Below are positions 7,216 to 8,981 of a stretch of 8,981 nucleotides of DNA, in pieces. The notes beneath the pieces were generated by a model. It searched no databases. It had not been told where the DNA came from and was given only the letters and a program-made list of their open reading frames with translations. The position numbers and the translations under genes are program-made. The DNA comes from JBLHHI01 sp047614125 (GTDB lineage Bacteria > Bacteroidota > Bacteroidia > NS11-12g > UBA9320): contig JBLHHI010000127.1 in assembly GCA_047614125.1 (NCBI GenBank), positions 1-8,981 on the forward strand, given 5' to 3'. Every line of letters starts with the position of its first letter. Positions within the stretch are counted from its first letter, which is position 1.

Positions 7216-7769
7216 GCTTTGCGTTCTGAGATTTTTTTAGCCGGAATTCCACCCACAATTGCATAGGCATCCACGCTCTCTTTAACCACGGATCCAGCGG
7301 CAATTACCGCTCCATCGCCAATGGTTACGCCTTTTAAGATTTTCGCTCCTGTGCCTATCCAAACATCATTTCCAATAACAATCGGGGCGCTTATATTGGC
7401 CTGAGAATTAATGAGTTGGTCGCGTTTAATGTCATGATCGGTATCTACCAAATACACAAAAGGGGCAATGAGGCAATTATCGCCAATTTGGATGGAGGAA
7501 GAGGCAAAAAGAAAGCTGTAATAACCAAAGGTAGTGTTCGCTCCAATCCGAATTTCCGCTTGAGCGTTGCATGCACAAAGCTTCGCGCCTTCTTTTAACA
7601 TAGCATTTTGTTGAATGTAGATGTTTTTAGGAAAACGCATCAAATCAACATTTTTATCAATGTGCACACCTCTGCCTAAAAAACCCAATCGTTGTTTTTG
7701 CCACCACCAGCGGAACCGGCTTCGAAGGGATGTTTTAGTATGTTTTCTAAGTTGTGATTGGGAGTTCAT
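7212..7769 (-). CDS. Hexapeptide-repeat O/N-acetyltransferase
   Basis: The 185-residue protein is a left-handed beta-helix acyltransferase of the maltose/xenobiotic acetyltransferase type. Hexapeptide turns are visible from about residue 73 (IRIGANTTFG, IQIGDNCLIAPFV) and again in the long C-terminal run VIGNDVWIGTGAKILKGVTI (131-150), GDGAVIAAGSVV and AIVGGIPAKKI. The likely catalytic histidine is H112 in VDTDHDI. A basic, tryptophan-rich N-terminus (RSRFRWWWQKQRLGF) may contact the membrane or a lipid-linked substrate. Members of this group transfer acetyl from acetyl-CoA to hydroxyl or amino groups of sugars. It overlaps the preceding gene by 23 bases and the SpsF-like gene by 4 (ATGA), so it is part of one tightly coupled unit. 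Acetylation of the nonulosonic acid or of a neighbouring sugar is inferred from context. Confidence 0.87.
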   Translation of the reverse strand: MNSQSQLRKHTKTSLRSRFRWWWQKQRLGFLGRGVHIDKNVDLMRFPKNIYIQQNAMLKEGAKLCACNAQAEIRIGANTTFGYYSFLFASSSIQIGDNCLIAPFVYLVDTDHDIKRDQLINSQANISAPIVIGNDVWIGTGAKILKGVTIGDGAVIAAGSVVKESVDAYAIVGGIPAKKISERKA

Positions 7770-8616
7770 CGATGTTCACTTTTTTATAGGCATCAATATA
7801 TGATGTGGTTGTAACATTAACAATTTCTGCTTGATTAAGTGCGGCGTATTCCAATAAAAACCAATACGCCTTAAACGAGAAACAGAACTTCTCTAATACT
7901 TCGTGCAAACGCCGAGTTTCAATACTCCCTTGCTTGTACATTGGTTTTGGCTGATCAGAAAGCAAGGTAGAAGCACCTTTGAACTGATGTGCATAAAAGT
8001 GCTTCTGCCCGATCAATACCTCGTTTTGTGCGTTAACAGATATTTCCGACAACCAGCTGTGGTCAGATCCACAAAGGATGATTCTTTTAAAACCGAGGTT
8101 TATACCTATAAGAATAGAGGGTATGAGGACATTGTGTGGTCGTGGACAAGCCCAATATCTTTTAAGTAAAAAATGAAAAAACTTTGGGCTTCCATCCAAA
8201 GGAGACGTGTTGTAAAAGTTTAGGCGAATATTCGAATTGGCAGACATATATTGAACCCAATCGGGAAAGCCTTTTGCAATTACGGGAACAAAGAGGTCGA
8301 GCGGCCAAGCTGTTTTATGTCTGAGATTTTCGAATAACTTTTTGCGGTCTTCAGCCCAATCCTGTTTTTCTTCGTTTTTCCAGTATTCCTCAGAAACGAT
8401 TACGTAGAGTTCCGGTTTAAATATTTCAAATTCAGCAGTTGCCGCAAAGTAATTTACGGCACAAACAGACCTCCCTTTGCGCAGTGCTTTGAGCTTGTTT
8501 GTTTCTTGAGATAGCGAAGGCCCATTGCCAAGAATAATCAAGTCATCCGTCTGCCTCGCAGCCAACACCTTAACACCGGTTTTAAACAAGAGGGCCGCTT
8601 TAAACAGACCTGCCAT
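7747..8616 (-). CDS. GNGPSL-motif protein, candidate GT42/DUF115-like nonulosonate transferase
   Basis: The ATG at 8616 gives 289 residues; a TTG at 8649 would add 11. I prefer ATG because Bacteroidota rarely use TTG, but the -7 box at 8672-8679 fits either. The protein opens with TDDLIILGNGPSLSQ (GNGPSL at 30-35), the nucleotide-binding signature shared by Campylobacter CST-type sialyltransferases (GT42) and DUF115/MptE-like proteins, which include flagellin Maf proteins thought to transfer pseudaminic or legionaminic acid. VCAVNYFA (about residue 55) resembles the N-containing second strand of CST-II. Later, SILIGINLGFKRIILCGSDHSW fits the A-I-A-L-G-Y-K-x-I-x-L-S-G-I-D-F segment of that family, and RLHEVLEKF fits the following helix. 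I could not place a clear equivalent of the CST-II catalytic His188. Membership of this fold is likely; sialyltransferase-like activity is an inference helped by the NeuB and SpsF neighbours. It is the first gene of the operon. Confidence 0.6.
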   Translation of the reverse strand: MAGLFKAALLFKTGVKVLAARQTDDLIILGNGPSLSQETNKLKALRKGRSVCAVNYFAATAEFEIFKPELYVIVSEEYWKNEEKQDWAEDRKKLFENLRHKTAWPLDLFVPVIAKGFPDWVQYMSANSNIRLNFYNTSPLDGSPKFFHFLLKRYWACPRPHNVLIPSILIGINLGFKRIILCGSDHSWLSEISVNAQNEVLIGQKHFYAHQFKGASTLLSDQPKPMYKQGSIETRRLHEVLEKFCFSFKAYWFLLEYAALNQAEIVNVTTTSYIDAYKKVNIDELPITT

Positions 8617-8671
8617 TCTTTCCGCAAATGTTTTAACTAATGAGCCCAAGGTTTGTTCTTCGAATGAAAGG

Positions 8672-8679
8672 CAAAAATA
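8672..8679 (-). promoter_or_regulatory. -7 box for the leftward glycan operon
   Basis: The - strand reads TATTTTTG, an exact match to the Bacteroidota -7 consensus TAnnTTTG. It lies 22 bases before the TTG and 55 bases before the preferred ATG of the first operon gene. No TTG element is found at the usual distance of about 19 to 21 bases upstream; the nearest is 25 bases away (8707-8705). This makes it the best candidate promoter for the operon, but only half of the consensus is present. Confidence 0.45.
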
Positions 8680-8798
8680 TACAATTAACGCCTGCCTTTT
8701 GAGCCAACACCATCAAGTTATGCCGTGCAGAACATATTTCGTAATTGCTGCTGTTGAATAAAGTACCAACTTCAATCCAATAATGGCGATAATTTTAA

Positions 8799-8806
8799 TA
8801 ATTTTG
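8799..8806 (+). promoter_or_regulatory. -7 box for adk
   Basis: TAATTTTG matches TAnnTTTG exactly and ends 18 bases before the adk ATG, so a start site a few bases downstream would give a leader of only about 10 to 15 bases. No clear TTG -33 element is visible at the normal spacing. Together with the box at 8672-8679 it makes the region 8650-8824 a divergent promoter region; I see nothing else in it. Confidence 0.4.
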
Positions 8807-8824
8807 CGCCCAAGAGATAATAGC

Positions 8825-8981
8825 ATGTTCAACATTATAATCTTTGGCCCTCCTGGTGCCGGAAAAGGAACGCAAAGTTCCAGATTGTTAGAAAAATACA
8901 ACCTCAAGCATTTATCTACAGGCGATGTCTTTCGAGCAAACATAAAGGGCGAAACCGAATTGGGCGTGCTTGCTAAATCGT
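8825..8981 (+). CDS. adk: Adenylate kinase, N-terminal part (cut by window edge)
   Basis: The first 52 codons are present from the ATG at 8825. They read MFNIIIFGPPGAGKGTQSS, with the P-loop GPPGAGKGTQ at residues 8-17, followed by YNLKHLSTGDVFRANIKGET, in which HLSTGDVFR is the AMP-binding strand-helix found in adenylate kinases of all bacteria. The enzyme interconverts ATP plus AMP with two ADP in the cytoplasm and is essential for nucleotide balance. It is the only housekeeping gene in the window and is transcribed away from the glycan operon, so it marks the conserved chromosomal flank. The rest of the gene, including the LID region, lies beyond the edge. Confidence 0.96.
   Translation, partial: MFNIIIFGPPGAGKGTQSSRLLEKYNLKHLSTGDVFRANIKGETELGVLAKS

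Noticed and set aside
7903..8169. Open + strand frame inside the GNGPSL gene
   Set aside because: It lies opposite a coding frame with family motifs; the product looks like random translation.
8713..8943. Open - strand frame over the start of adk
   Set aside because: It is antisense to the clearly recognisable P-loop and AMP-binding start of adenylate kinase, and its own product has no recognisable motif.
1..8981. tRNA, rRNA, CRISPR, insertion sequence or phage attachment site
   Set aside because: No cloverleaf-like segment, regular repeat-spacer array, transposase frame or terminal inverted repeats were found by eye on either strand.

Overview
The window looks like a stretch of a Bacteroidota chromosome, probably a Flavobacteriales-like lineage. 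The grounds are moderate GC, TAnnTTTG-type -7 promoter boxes, little sign of Shine-Dalgarno use, and a secreted LamG protein followed by Cys-bounded 'GxYTxxGTxxDTL'-type modules that are typical of large surface proteins in this phylum. The exact lineage cannot be fixed from the sequence.

Layout. At the right edge the first 52 codons of adenylate kinase (adk, from 8825, + strand) face away from everything else. From a divergent intergenic region (about 8650-8824) a leftward cell-surface glycan operon runs on the - strand: a GNGPSL-motif protein resembling GT42/DUF115 glycosyltransferases (7747-8616, or from a TTG at 8649), a hexapeptide acetyltransferase (7212-7769), an SpsF-type cytidylyltransferase (6511-7215), and a NeuB/SpsE-type nonulosonic acid synthase (5523-6530). 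These four overlap by 4 to 23 bases. After a gap of 194 bases come a SAM-dependent methyltransferase (4207-5328), a two-domain protein joining a GT2 glycosyltransferase to a divergent NeuA-like cytidylyltransferase domain (2819-4189), and a Wzx-type flippase (1294-2796). A hairpin plus T9 tract after the flippase is a plausible end of the operon. Beyond it lies a secreted LamG protein (1198 to the left edge) broken by a one-base frameshift near 616-619; its second frame then stays open to the window edge.

How the genes fit together (inference): NeuB condenses phosphoenolpyruvate with a six-carbon amino sugar or related acceptor to give a nonulosonic acid (sialic, legionaminic or pseudaminic type). 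The SpsF-like enzyme would activate it with CMP. The acetyltransferase and methyltransferase would decorate the sugar or the growing glycan, and the GNGPSL protein and the GT2 domain would transfer sugars. The flippase would move the lipid-linked product across the inner membrane. Genes for the earlier sugar steps (dehydratase, aminotransferase, hydrolysing epimerase), a polymerase and a priming transferase are not in the window, so this is only part of a pathway.

The points most worth following up are the GT2/NeuA-like fusion with altered nucleotide-binding motifs beside a second, more canonical cytidylyltransferase; the candidate nonulosonate transferase at the head of the operon; and the frameshifted LamG gene.
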